From NCBI GenBank assembly GCA_037178975.1, contig JASJZH010000003.1, positions 7,998,001 to 8,062,000 of the forward strand: a DNA stretch of 64,000 nt, given 5' to 3'. Made by a program: the position numbers and the translations under genes. Source of the DNA: Oscheius tipulae (Eukaryota; Nematoda; Chromadorea; Rhabditida; Rhabditidae). Below the pieces are notes generated by a model. The model saw nothing but the letters and a program-made list of their open reading frames with translations, did not search any database and was not told the origin of the DNA. This document shows, piece after piece, positions 10,515 through 21,721 of the stretch (its first letter is position 1; every line of letters begins with the position of its first letter).

Positions 10515-13500
10515 ATGGTAAGGAGCCTCCTGCCGCTCGTTTTATGGGCAGGGCTGGCCGGGGTTGCCCGTACCGACTTCGACTGTAGCATTGCACCAGA
10601 CCGGGGTATTTCTGAGAAACATTTTAAAAATTACCATAGTTTAGATCTCAAACACACTTGTATGATGATTCAGGAGTGGGACAGGAAAGCAAGGAAAGCC
10701 ATCAAAAAACGACAAATTTTTGAGAGTCAGATTGGTGAGTGGACAGAGACAGAAATAAAGACAGAGAGACAGAGACAGTACATCCCAAAAGAAATCCTCG
10801 CCCTAACCCTCCATTCCAGGTGCTCCCGGCGTGGAAGGGCTCGGCTTCAGCCCGGCTGTCCCCCAGCGATTTGCTCCTTCAGCCGGAGCTTGTATGTCCA
10901 TCAGCTGTATCTGTCCATACATGGGTGTGAGTCTCTCTGCACGTCAAATCTGTTCTTTTTCGTGACCTTGTTTCTCTCTCAACTGACCCCCTGCGTCATA
11001 GCTGCCTCTTTTCACTGCCTGTTACAGTGCGTTTGGCGAACGGCAAAAAAGGACAGCTAACATTAGGTGACCGCCTCATGAGGACCGAGAAAGGAAAAAA
11101 GCCTTACTAATGTCAGAAAATTGTTGGTCTTTGGTCCAAAATGACAAACATTCCATTTCAAAATGCCGCGAAATTTTGAATTTTGTACGGCATCGCTGGA
11201 TTACGGTATCCTCCGCATATATCTGAACTTTTGAGCGGGAAACACCTTTCTCATTTCAAATAACTACGATATTTTCATAAACAACAAAAAAAACTTCGAA
11301 AGGTGTAAAACTGAAAAAGCAGTGTTGTTCTCGATCTTTGTCAAATGTCAATTGACACCAACCTTCAGATACCAAACACTGAGGCGATCGTTTTCTGACG
11401 TGGTCACTAAAGATCAGAGACAGTTGTGACCCTAAACAACTAGCCGCTTTCAGGGTCAAATGCAGCCGACTGGCTGTGTTCTTCCCAATGGAATGATGTA
11501 TCGAATGGCCTACCGGAAAGAGTACAGAATGATGACGGACAATGAGAGGAACCGATGGCACAATGCCATCATCCAGCTGAAGCGGAGTGGAGAGTACGAC
11601 CGTCTGAGTGTCATGCACAGACAGGTCGGATCCAATTCTGGAGCTCACTCCGGACCAGGGTTCCTCGTCTGGCACCGAGAATACATGAAGAGATTCGAAA
11701 TCGCCCTGAGGATGATCGATCCGGGAATTGCTATGCCCTACTGGGATTCGGTACTAGACAGCTACCTTCCGGACGCGAGAGACTCGATCATGTTCTCCGC
11801 AGGCTTCATGGGAGAGACTGACGGAGCTGGACAAGTTGTGAGAGGAGCGTTTGCCGGCTTCAAGACTCTGGAAGGACATCCGAATATCGTTAGGTAGGAT
11901 TTGAGAGAGATAGAGAGACAGTGACAGTGACATGTAGTACCGTCCACTTCCAGACGACAAGCTACCGAAGGAAAAATGTTCTCTGAAGCCAACATCAACA
12001 ACCTTCTCTCACAGACGGAAATCCAGAATGTTCTGGCCTACACCGCTCCCCAGAACGGCTGTCCCTTCCGGCCAAACTTTGGCGCTATCGAATACACCCA
12101 CTCGTCCATTCATCTCTGGATTGGAGGCGACATGAAGCCACCTTCGACCTCGGCCAACGACCCGATCTTCTTCCTTCATCACTGCTTCGTCGACTTTATC
12201 TGGGAAATGTGGAGGCAGGCTAGACAGAACCGCTTTGCCAGAGAAAATAGTTACCCTCCGGACATCGCAACCTGTGCCAATTCTCAGCACTTCAGCTACG
12301 CGCAGATGAGGCCATGGGACAAGATCAACAAGGACGGACTCTCGAATGACTATACAGACTACATGTACCACTACGCACCGCGACCAACTTGCGCTGTCAA
12401 TAATCCCAACTGTGGCTCTCCGTATCTGTTCTGTGATACAAGAGGAAATGCTCACTGTGTCGCCAAGGTCAAGCCGAATGGACTTTGTCGTGGTTTCGAG
12501 GGCTTCGACATCTGCTACCAGGGAACCTGTGTGGCTGGATGGTGCCGAGGCGGTCAACAATTCTTACAGGTTTGTAAACATACAAATTTTAGAGGTTTCC
12601 AAAACTTCACATGCATATTTTGATCTTGATGGCATGCTTTTTAAAATGTTGTAAACTCATTCAGTCTCTAGAAGCTAGAGAATATTGTAAGACCTGTAGA
12701 TCTGTCGTAGGCTTGGCCCTTCTGGTCGCACACGTAAAGCCTCGGACCCCCCGTCACATCTATCTTTTTTTTACACAAAATAGTTATAGGGACCCTCAAC
12801 AACAGCCCTGACGATCGCCCCTCGACAGCCCCAGCCAACGACTGTGGCTCCACAGACCACAAGAGCTGCACAGGTTCGACGTCGACGGGTGTGCTTCTGC
12901 TTCTTTTTCATTTGCCCATGCGCATATTTTCTCTCTGCTCGTGTGTATTTCCTCATTTCCGGCTTCCTTATCCCCAGCTTGCATGTTTTTCTGCTATCAG
13001 AAGCCAACTGGAAGTGGGAAAGAGTCCGAACAAGGCATACTACCCCGCAGAATTATCCTCTATACAACTTTATAGCTTTTACCTTACTTTCAGCCTCAAC
13101 CAAAATTTATCGCTGCTCAGCAGCCGAGAGCCCAACCTGCCACCATTGCTCCACAGCCCACAAGAGCAGCACAAGTTCTACGTCGACGGGTGTGCTTTGC
13201 TTTCCTTTCTCTTTGAAGCCCAGCGCTTATTATTTTTTTCTCGTCCGTTTTCTTATTGTGTTTGACATGGTTTGCTTGCATGATTTTTCTTCCAACCGAT
13301 GCCGAAGCATGACCATTTTGACAAGTTTTTCAAGCTGCCCTTCCGCCGCCAAACTGTCCTTGTCCCGCTACAGCTTTCCTACTCTGTCTAACCAGATTTT
13401 CAGCCACAACCCCAAGCAGTTGCTGCCAATCAGAACTGCTACAATGACGATCCTTGTTGCGATGCCTGGGCTGCTCAGAATGAGTGTCAAGGAAATGCGG

Positions 13501-13807
13501 CCTACATGAGCCGGTACTGCCGAAGAAGTTGTCGTCTCTGCACAAACCCTACTGATACCCAGAGAGGTTAGTAGTTGGCGGAAAGTGACAGAAACTCCCA
13601 CATATCTTTAATTTTTCCCTAAAATAATCTAAAGAAAATTTTTTAGGCTGCCACGACAGGCACGTGAGCTGCGCCTTCTGGCGGGCACAGAACTACTGTA
13701 CGCGTCGTCGCCAGTGGATGAGCGAAAACTGTCAGGCTTCCTGTGGCTGGTGTACCATGTCAACTGCCGATCTGTGCGCAGCTGTGGCTCGAATGAGTCG
13801 CATGTAA
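10515..13807 (+). CDS. tyr: Secreted tyrosinase with two C-terminal ShKT domains
   Basis: Exons 10515-10734, 10820-10926, 11454-11893, 11954-12569, 12790-12888, 13094-13189, 13404-13566 and 13647-13807 give 633 residues. The start was chosen because [18 protein letters not shown] is a clear signal peptide and the ATG lies six bases after a TATTTTCAG acceptor (possible trans-splice site). Copper site A has the His residues of MHRQ, GAHSGPG and WHREY. Copper site B has THSSIHLW and FLHHCF. The family oxidises phenols to quinones, used for cuticle or eggshell hardening and melanin (known). Two near-duplicate proline/glutamine-rich linker exons precede two ShKT six-cysteine modules (CCDAW...CRLC and [11 protein letters not shown]...CGWC), a layout I associate with nematode tyrosinases. 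The linker-exon donors (GTGTGC) are weak; splicing 14-15 bases upstream would also keep frame. Confidence 0.93.
12790..13189 (+). repeat. Duplicated linker exons in the tyrosinase gene
   Basis: Exons 12790-12888 and 13094-13189 encode related peptides ending in [13 protein letters not shown] and [14 protein letters not shown]. Their donor contexts are nearly identical (CGTCGACGGGTGTGCTT). A tandem exon duplication is the simplest reading. Confidence 0.75.
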
Positions 13808-14032
13808 AGTTGTCCCCCTTCTGTCCTTCTTCCCCCGAGCGTCTTTCCCCAGAAAAATACTGCCGCACCACCCTTCAGAAAAGCATCTCCTCTAGGTTAT
13901 TACTCCATTCACCAACTTGTTCCTGCAATATATTTAGAGGAATTGTACATACCTTCACACAAAAACGGGCACACCCAAACACTTTGTCGAGACATTAAAA
14001 CAGATTCTTGCCATTTTCTATGTTAGAAGATT

Positions 14033-14038
14033 AATAAA
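14033..14038 (+). terminator. Poly(A) signal AATAAA of the tyrosinase gene
   Basis: AATAAA lies only seven bases from the stop codon (14045) of the opposing coiled-coil gene, so the two transcripts probably overlap at their 3' ends. Confidence 0.7.
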
Positions 14039-14044
14039 TTGAAT

Positions 14045-15284
14045 TCATTCACAATAAGTTTTGATTTTTTTCTCGACACTCCGTATGGCAGACGTGACTT
14101 TTTCAATTTCTTCGCGGAGATGAGTGACGTCAGAGAGAATTTCAGTTATCTATATAATGAACTATACTCTGACTGTTTAAAAATTACCTCCAACTTCTGC
14201 TTGGATGGCTGTTGCAAAATTTCCACCCTATTCTCCAGCAATTCAATATCCCGCTGTAGCTGAGCGCTCTCCTCGTCTTTTCGAAGCTTATGAGCTGTGA
14301 ACTTTACCTTTTCCTGCAAAGGAAATTGGGTTGTAAAAGATCATCAACATGCAAACTTTTTCAATAGCAGCTGTCAAATTAGAAACTTCACATATCAGTT
14401 CACTTTCTCTTGCCAAATTCTTCTCAATAGTGTGCTCCATTTCGTTCACTTCAGTCTGTGAAATTGTAATGAACATTCGTTTGGGTACCTGATAGATATT
14501 TTCTTTTGCAGAAACCTTTTGATTTTCCTCTGGAATAGTCGTGTCAAAGTCGAAACCAGCAGCGAAGGTATCGTAGACCTGAAATATCTGTTCAGCAAGT
14601 GACACAAAAATATTTTACCTTTCGAAACTCTCCTTCTATCTCCTGCACAATATCTTCAAGTGATATCTCTTCTGGCGGAGTATACTGTTTCAAGACCTCA
14701 TCATAGTAGTTCATGGTCTAAAAGATTTCTCTACTAGTAAAGCGCAATGGTGTCTATCTGCCTGTGACCACGAGCCAAAAGCGGACACGTCATGTCGTGT
14801 AAAGAGCTAAGTTGACAAGCTAGCTCCTGAAGAAACTTAATACCTTTTATCGGGGAGCAGCAGTTTTCAATACAAAGTTTTCAACAAAAGGCAGACAGCT
14901 GGTTTTTTTAAAATAGAATATAACTGTTGAACAACCTGGTCCAAAAAGGCGATAGTATCTCTGATTTCGTCATTCAGTTCCGTCTCTAATGTGGTGATCC
15001 TTTTCATCTTTTCTTGTTCTTCAAATGTGCAAAGTTCCAACTGTTCCAGACATTGGCTCCTGAAAATTTTGTTATGTGGCTTTGCATAATCTATCAAGTC
15101 AGCTTAAACCGGGCTCTTTAAAAACCGTTTAGATTTCAAACAATTTTAAGGCTCACCGGATCTCGTCGATCTTGTTCTGTCTCATCAGCGTTCGTCTCTC
15201 CGTGACCAGTCGAATATCATTGGCCAAGAGCTGCTTGTCGTCTGCAGTTGGTTCAACAGTCCTATTTGTCTTTTTGGGCGACAT
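14045..15284 (-). CDS. Unidentified coiled-coil protein
   Basis: Minus-strand exons 15157-15284, 14936-15059, 14619-14717, 14489-14578, 14357-14455, 14188-14313 and 14045-14149 join in frame to 256 residues starting MSPKKTNRTVEPTADDK. The protein is hydrophilic and rich in Glu, Lys, Leu and Gln, with heptad-like stretches near residues 20-80 and 150-256. No catalytic motif or signal peptide is seen. Size and composition would suit a cytoskeletal, kinetochore or centrosomal component, but I do not recognise the family. Introns are mostly 35-45 bases. A possible extra exon ending near 14826 (ELACQLSSLHDM) has no in-frame donor and was left out. The start lies three bases after a GCTGCAG acceptor. 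Confidence 0.7.
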
Positions 15285-15377
15285 CAGCTGCAGCTATAAG
15301 CCAATGGTGTGTTGCGGCTCACCGGAAAGGAGTCTGCATTCCAAATGACTGAACACGTTTGTGTGTCAAATAAACTC

Positions 15378-15383
15378 TTTATT
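15378..15383 (-). terminator. Poly(A) signal AATAAA of the channel gene
   Basis: Minus-strand AATAAA about 55 bases after the channel stop codon at 15439. Confidence 0.7.
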
Positions 15384-15438
15384 GAAACCAGTAATATATG
15401 TACCCGTGATAATAATGAAAATACTTGACAACCCGAGA

Positions 15439-18400
15439 TCACTTTTCTCCAAACGTAGGCTGATTCTGGAGGTAATAGGACCAATAGGCCAGATGGAAAA
15501 TCATGAAGAGAGCTGGGAAGGCAACTCGGGATATTAGATCAACCTAAAACGATAGGTATTTTTTAAATGGGAAAGCGAAAACCTGGGCAGGCCTAACGCC
15601 ACAGAAGAACTTCTGTTTTGGCTTAAATGGAATTGGAGGCATGGGAACCATAGACAGTAGAGGTATTCGCTGATCCAAGTTGCTTTGATCCATTTCTACT
15701 TGTACCTGAAAGATAAAAATTAGCATAGCTCGCAAGAAAGGAAAATTGGAACCGTGACGTGATATAGTACGGCTGCAGTCGGCGACGAGGTAGTATTACT
15801 AAGGATTACGACTTCGAAATTACGTATGTATATTTACAAAAAATGGCATGATAAGCAGCCTGATTTTCCCCCAACATCCTACCAAAAATAGCTGCACATC
15901 CTATATGTGTTGATGGAACGAATCGCCTCTTGTCTCCCCCTCTGTCTCTCATCCATCTTCCCCTCCCTAACTTCTGAAGAAGGAAAAACAAACGAACCTT
16001 GACCTCGCTTCTCTTCTTTTTCTTCTTCGTACTCGGCTCTTTCTTCAGCATCCCGTCGCCGGTCTCATAGTACTGAACTGGAGAGGATTGGGCTATAGAT
16101 CGGTTCCGTTTCATCAGGTAACCAACGGCGGCGTATTCAAGTAACGAGGCGAAGACTAAATTCTACATTACAACAATTTAAGGGTGGTTACCGAAAAAGA
16201 AACAGATTCCGAGGAACAGATCCAGAGATTTGATGTACGAGACTTTCGGGAGGGTGGCGTTAGTCGAGGCCATGATAGTGGTTTGGGTCAGGACAGTGGT
16301 CACACCTGAAAATTTTTTGTTTAAATTGGTCGACCCCCTTGACTTTTACTTATTATCTCACAAAGTCATTCGTAGCCTGAGAGGCTTAGTCGTGAGAATG
16401 TTCGAGGCTAAAGGTTGACTGACACATTCCAATTTAGTTCTTTCCCTCCTAACAAAAAACGAAAGCCTCTAATTTACTGTAATCCCCGAGCCCCGCCAAC
16501 GTGGGTGGACGTTCTTTCTTGACAGGGGTCTCTCCCCCCGAGGGACTTGTCGTCTTTCACTACGAAGACGATTCTACTTAGAGGGTCAATGAATTATGCC
16601 AAGCTGGGCGGCTATAGACCACTTACCGATAGCTACTCTGGCCTGGACGGCTTCACGGTTTAGCCAGAAGCTTACCCAACTGATGACGACAATGAGGGAG
16701 GAGGGAAAGTAGATCTGGAAACAAAAAATTTGAATTGGGCAGAGTAACGAGGTACCTGTATAAGGTAAAAACCAATGTTCCTCTTGAATGTGAAGAAGCT
16801 GGTCAGGCGCGAGTAGTTACCTATAACATTCTTTATGTCCCCTACTATCAAAAATCCTGCCTGTACTGAGGGAAATAGCTCTCTCGATGTACCAATGAGG
16901 ACCAATAGTGAAATGAGCCAGCTGTACATTCTCGTCAATTTTTACTGCATCAGTCCCGTGCCAGTGATAGATGATATCCCTGGTCGAGTAGCCATAGCTC
17001 TGTAAATTATTGTGATCAGTATACTTGTATGCATTTACCTCAATTTCCAGCGCACATTCTTGAACGTCGAGTGGGAAGTTTTGCAGGTTCATTGGACAGT
17101 TTGCTGTGACTGTGAGTCGGATACTTCGCAGAACATTTCCGTGGTTGTCGATGCGGAGGAAGGAATTGTGAGTGGTTGCCTCGTGGAAGGAAGATTTCTT
17201 CTCGTTGGGCATGAACGTATCAGGAACCCATATTGATTTGACCAGATCAATCCCTGAAAATATTCAGTTACAGCAATCATTGCTCAGAATTTCAACAGGC
17301 CCAGATTTGAGCGCATACATTTTTGACCACCTCACCTTCCCTCCACGGACCGCCTCCGAACGCCAAAAAACAGAAGTGTTCCTCTCTTCACCCCTAGAGA
17401 TTTCGAGTCTTTGAAACTTGACCCTCGCGTCATTAGAATGTGAGGAGAAGAGCCCCGGGCCCGCTTGAAATATTGCCAGCTCGGTCCATCTTCCTTGTTG
17501 CCATTAATATCCGGGACCCAGCGGCTCATACTACGAAAATTCGTGCGTGAATGTGAATTAGAGCAGTGCCGGCCACGGGCCAATTACGCCAAAAAACAAA
17601 AGTTCAAGCGATCTTTAAGACCCCAATTTGCGCGTCTGGAAATGTTATACCTTGATGACGGACAAATTAGCCGGCATCTCGCATTACTAGGGCTTCCCTT
17701 TCGGGCGCATTTCTGTTTTGAGGCATCTTCAAGGATGGATCTCATATTAGGCTTTATTAATTTGATTAAGACGAGGCCATATGGGGTAGCCCTCGTTTAA
17801 AGAAAGAGGAACTAACCAATTGTGAGAGAGTTCTCAACGTCGCTTTCCCACGCTAAACGAGGATCTCTCCAAATCTGACGTAGATACAGATCCAGAGTGT
17901 AGTCCTGAAATTTTAAAGTTTATATGAAACACGAATAGAGGAAAGTTTTGATCGTGCACGTGGGAACCGCTCATTTCTAAATTTACCCCCAATTTGATGC
18001 AATTTACTCACCATCGAAACCTCCGAAACTGCCGAAATTGTTGTTATATGAGCTGTGATGTTCACTTCAATCGGAGGACCTGAAAATTATCTGCTGTTGC
18101 CGCAAAAACAACACGGTGATGAAAGATTTAAGACAGATGCTGTCAATTGACTTGTTTTCTCTCAATAGTTGGCTCAATTTCTTAGTCATTCTAGGCCTTT
18201 TTGTTCTAGCAGCCCAGCAGAAAAGGAAAAGCAGTCTCCTCACCGATGTCGTTTCCTGCACATGAATCCCAAATAAATGTCGTCGCTTTCAGGTGTTTTT
18301 AGATCAAAATTTTTTGCATTTGGAAGGAAACGTTCTTAATTTCTTAGAAAAATGATTTACACAGACCGTCACATTTACTATCTCGGGACGCCGAAAGCAT

Positions 18401-19538
18401 AAAGTGGCGCTTGTCACAGAGCTGCAACTTTGTAAAACAACTCCAATCTCGCAAGGCTGGAATGAGGAAAATGGCGTGTTGTGGTCAAAGGGACCCGCTC
18501 AGCGATTTCGGCTGCGCACCAACTCTTACAATGCAAATCTTTGATACGCAGAGCCGCGCAATGTAAAGCAATGTAAATTACGCTCCTTTTTTGAACAGAC
18601 TACAAATGAACCGGTATTAATTGGAGCCTTTTGCATACATAAAGTAGCACCAACAAAAAAATTGGATACGTAGGATGCTTAATACAAGATCTCACCTCCA
18701 TAGTTCGGTCTGATTCTCCTATCGTGTGATTTGACCAGCTGGTCCAAAAGACGACTGACATTATGTTCTATCCTCTGCTCTTCCACTGCTCTGAAATTTC
18801 TTAATTTTGACCACTCTGGCTCTTATTTTTAGGCCACAAGAGGAACTTTAGGTGTTAATTGTTATTCCTCCCTCGGACCCACTCAAAGGCCCGCGACCCA
18901 TTCGATTCCAGGAGATTTACTGGCCATCGCCAGGCCAATTGCCAATTTATGATAATTCTAGTCCATAAGACGAGAAATGGCTTCTTTGGAGTGAGCGAAA
19001 ATCTGTTTTGACGCGAGAGCTGAGTTTATGGGAAAGTGAGATTAATAACACAAACAATTCCAGTGGGGAAATCTAAACTAAACTCAGAGACTAAACATGA
19101 AGTTTAAGAATGTTCTTGATTTTTTATTCTTCTTTTTTTCAGAGCAAAAATTTAAGCAGAGAACACAAAATATTAAACGACTTTTTGAACTGTAAGCGCG
19201 GAAAATCCAATGATCTGTGTAAGTTTTGTAAGACCCTTTCTGACCCCTCCTTTCCCATTTTTCACTCTTTCCGAAGAACAACATTGTCAGTGTGTTGATG
19301 GACAGATACTGGTAAGTCTGTTGTCATCAAGTAAGGGAGGAAGAGAGCTCCAAGTCTACCTCCCGAGGGAAACGACCCCGACACAAAGAGGGTTCCGACG
19401 GAATCTGATTTATGAACAGAAAATAAGACTTCACCTGTCCTCGTGCTCTTCCCAAAACCAGAAAGAATGAACTCACGTTCGATTTAATACTGGGAGTAGT
19501 GTAGGAGGTCCTGTGAAGAAGCTGGAGTCATCTCCTGT
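15439..19538 (-). CDS. GABA-type Cys-loop ligand-gated ion channel subunit (5' partial)
   Basis: Minus-strand exons 19477-19538, 18696-18790, 18012-18079, 17817-17904, 17039-17253, 16861-16999, 16756-16820, 16627-16714, 16192-16305, 15998-16155, 15583-15705 and 15439-15543 give 439 residues in one frame. Visible parts are the N-terminal helix [19 protein letters not shown], loop WRDPRLAW, the Cys-loop [15 protein letters not shown], loop C STGNYSRL, M1, M2 ([13 protein letters not shown]), M3, a Lys-rich M3-M4 loop and M4. The closest families by eye are invertebrate GABA receptors (RDL/UNC-49), which gate chloride. The segment before M2 reads VQAR where family members usually have PAR, and M2 has Gln where they have Met. 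The exon carrying the signal peptide was not found. The intron at 16821-16860 appears to start with GC. Confidence 0.92.
18418..18445. repeat. Half copy of the dispersed hairpin
   Basis: GAGCTGCAACTTTGTAAAACA matches the right arm only. It lies in an intron of the channel gene. Confidence 0.4.
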
Positions 19539-21715
19539 CTGAAAACAACTTTTTATTCTATCGCTTTCGAAAATGTATTTGAAATAAGCAGCATCTCGCA
19601 ATTAAAGTACTGTACAAACATTTGATCCGCATTAATAGGATTCTAGGCTTACTTATAAAGTTCTAAATATTTTGCGCGTGACTTTTCGTGTCAAAAGTCC
19701 CCAAAAATCGTATTTTTTTCTGCAAATAGTGTAAGCCGCAACTTTTGTATCGCACGCACTCCTTACAGTAATTCTTAAATCAAGACTTTTTAAAGACTTG
19801 TTATATGGTACGGAAGCAAGACGTTTCTTGATCATTTTTCTATTTCAAGACACTCCCGTTTTTTGATGCTTTCCCATCTCCGTCAGCCTCTGCAGTAAAA
19901 CCAGTAATTTTCTCCCATACGCCTCACAAAGTGTGCCGGCAGTAATTGAAATTTCTTATTCATGAGTGTAGCACCAAAAGATGACATTGACAATATTGAA
20001 ATAACTGACCGACTGATACGCGTTATTGTGTTTGGGCAGGAAGAGAATGAAGAAGAGGTGCAGCACACTGAGCATAACTGCGACGACTCAATGTTCGGAT
20101 GGGGGCGGGGCAAGCTTCTCACTCCTTTTCTCTGGATAGAGAATCGCACACGTGGTCAACGACGAAATTGAGGCGACTGAATCTGGTAAGTGTACACAGA
20201 GGTAGAAAGAAAGAGGGGAAGAGAAAGTTTCAGGAGGAACACGCCCTGGAGAAGCAAGGAATGGTGCGGATCTCTATTACTTTGTCTCTGTCTCTCCGTC
20301 TCCCTCTCTGTCTCTCTGTTCTTACTACAACATTTTGTCTGAAAAACCAGCCCAGATGTTAGAATGAGTCAACAAACTCCCCATCAACACATCTTTATGT
20401 CTCGGCTGAAGTGTGCCATGACTGGACTCACTCTCTCAGGACGGAAATAGCCCAACTGAGAAAAGAGGGCCATGTGCTCAAACTGCGGAAGTGGAAGACT
20501 GCAACCTAGCACTCCCAGTTTGTATTTTCAAGCAAGGGAATAGACGAAACGAGACATTTGTCACTTTACTCTTTCGGGTTTCTTGGTAACTGTCAGTAGT
20601 CTGGCTTATACAATTCGTCATGCCGCTTGTCGAGAAATGAATTTCTATAATCTGTTCATAACCAATGAGTAATGCTGTAAGACTTTTTGAATTAAAGGTT
20701 TTAATTAACCGATTGAGAAGCAAAGAGACAGAGGCAGAAGAACATAATGAAAGCCTGGGAACATCTGACAGACATTTCGTTTCATTTTACGATCAACAAG
20801 AAGCAACAAGAAAAGCTGTCACTGCAATAACTTGGACTCCTCCTGCAAAGGACGTCAGGGAACTTCCTGTCTCCTGGAGCGAGAAGGGAAGTTGACGTGT
20901 CTGGTCCGGGATTTCGAAGGGCCTCGATTGTCTCTAGGACCATAATTGCTTATAATAACTGCAGGCGACGATTGTTTCCTGCAAAACGAAAGACGAAAGT
21001 CCAGCTGGAACACAATGGTCTTTGAAGGCTTTTATTTCCCCGGGAAAAAAAGTATACAAGGGGCGTGGAAAATGCTAGATCGTAAGATTTTGATGGCGGT
21101 TTTGTGCAGGTGACCTTCTTCTGTTTTTTTTGGTAGAACCGAGATGTGTGTTTTGTGCTGAGAGCAGATTGACTATAATTGGGTTATGACTCGATTATTC
21201 GATGCTGGTCCGGTCGGCTTCACGCTGATGTACGTCATGCCGCTGCCGTTACTGAAAAATTATATTTCAGATGGTCGAAAACATTTTTTAAAGGTCGACT
21301 GAGGTATCTAAAATGATAAAGTAGCAGACCAATACGTTTTCGAAGTTTGGCCACTGCTGCGAACCGTACCAAGGTTGCTCAAACGGTGTATGTGCCTCAG
21401 ACCACTAGACCACGAGGGCAAAGGGCGCGCAGCATTTCTAGAAAAAGGCGGTGGTTATCACATATAGTGAAGGAGGTTAAGTGTTTTTAAATCTTTTCTG
21501 ACCAAATGCTCACCGCGCACCTATAGATGAGATCAAGAGCTACAACTTTGCAGGATATCATTTGGCAGTTGAAGCGGTTCTTCAAGGTTAAAACTTGGCT
21601 GAACAAAAACTACGCTAGCTTTTTCGTTTTTGGACTCATTTTCTTAAGACTCTCAACACTGGTTGCTAACATAAACTGTCGACTTATACTCTCAACAAAT
21701 TTAAAACCAGAACAC
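19539..21715. other. Region between channel and FERM genes, no gene supported
   Basis: It presumably holds the first exon of the channel gene, but no signal-peptide exon could be picked out. A TCTGTC repeat (about 20279-20322), a tRNA-like piece and a half hairpin near 21535-21580 are visible. Other open frames are short and lack splice support. Confidence 0.4.
21340..21420 (-). repeat. tRNA-derived SINE-like piece
   Basis: Minus-strand A box TGGTCTAGTGG and a weak B box near GGTACGGTTCGC. Confidence 0.5.
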
Positions 21716-21721
21716 TTTATT
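21716..21721 (-). terminator. Poly(A) signal overlapping the FERM-gene stop codon
   Basis: On the minus strand the stop codon TAA (21722-21720) is embedded in GGTAATAAAG, so AATAAA begins inside the stop codon. The 3' UTR must be very short. Confidence 0.65.

Noticed and set aside
14760-14826. Candidate extra exon of the coiled-coil gene (ELACQLSSLHDM)
   Set aside because: No phase-compatible donor; the following bases match a word also seen in a repeat near 63090. The flanking exons join in frame without it.
17465-17800. 111-codon plus-strand frame in a channel intron, with a WVPD-like motif on the other strand
   Set aside because: No splice sites that would fit the channel frame; the short motif match to the real exon is probably chance.
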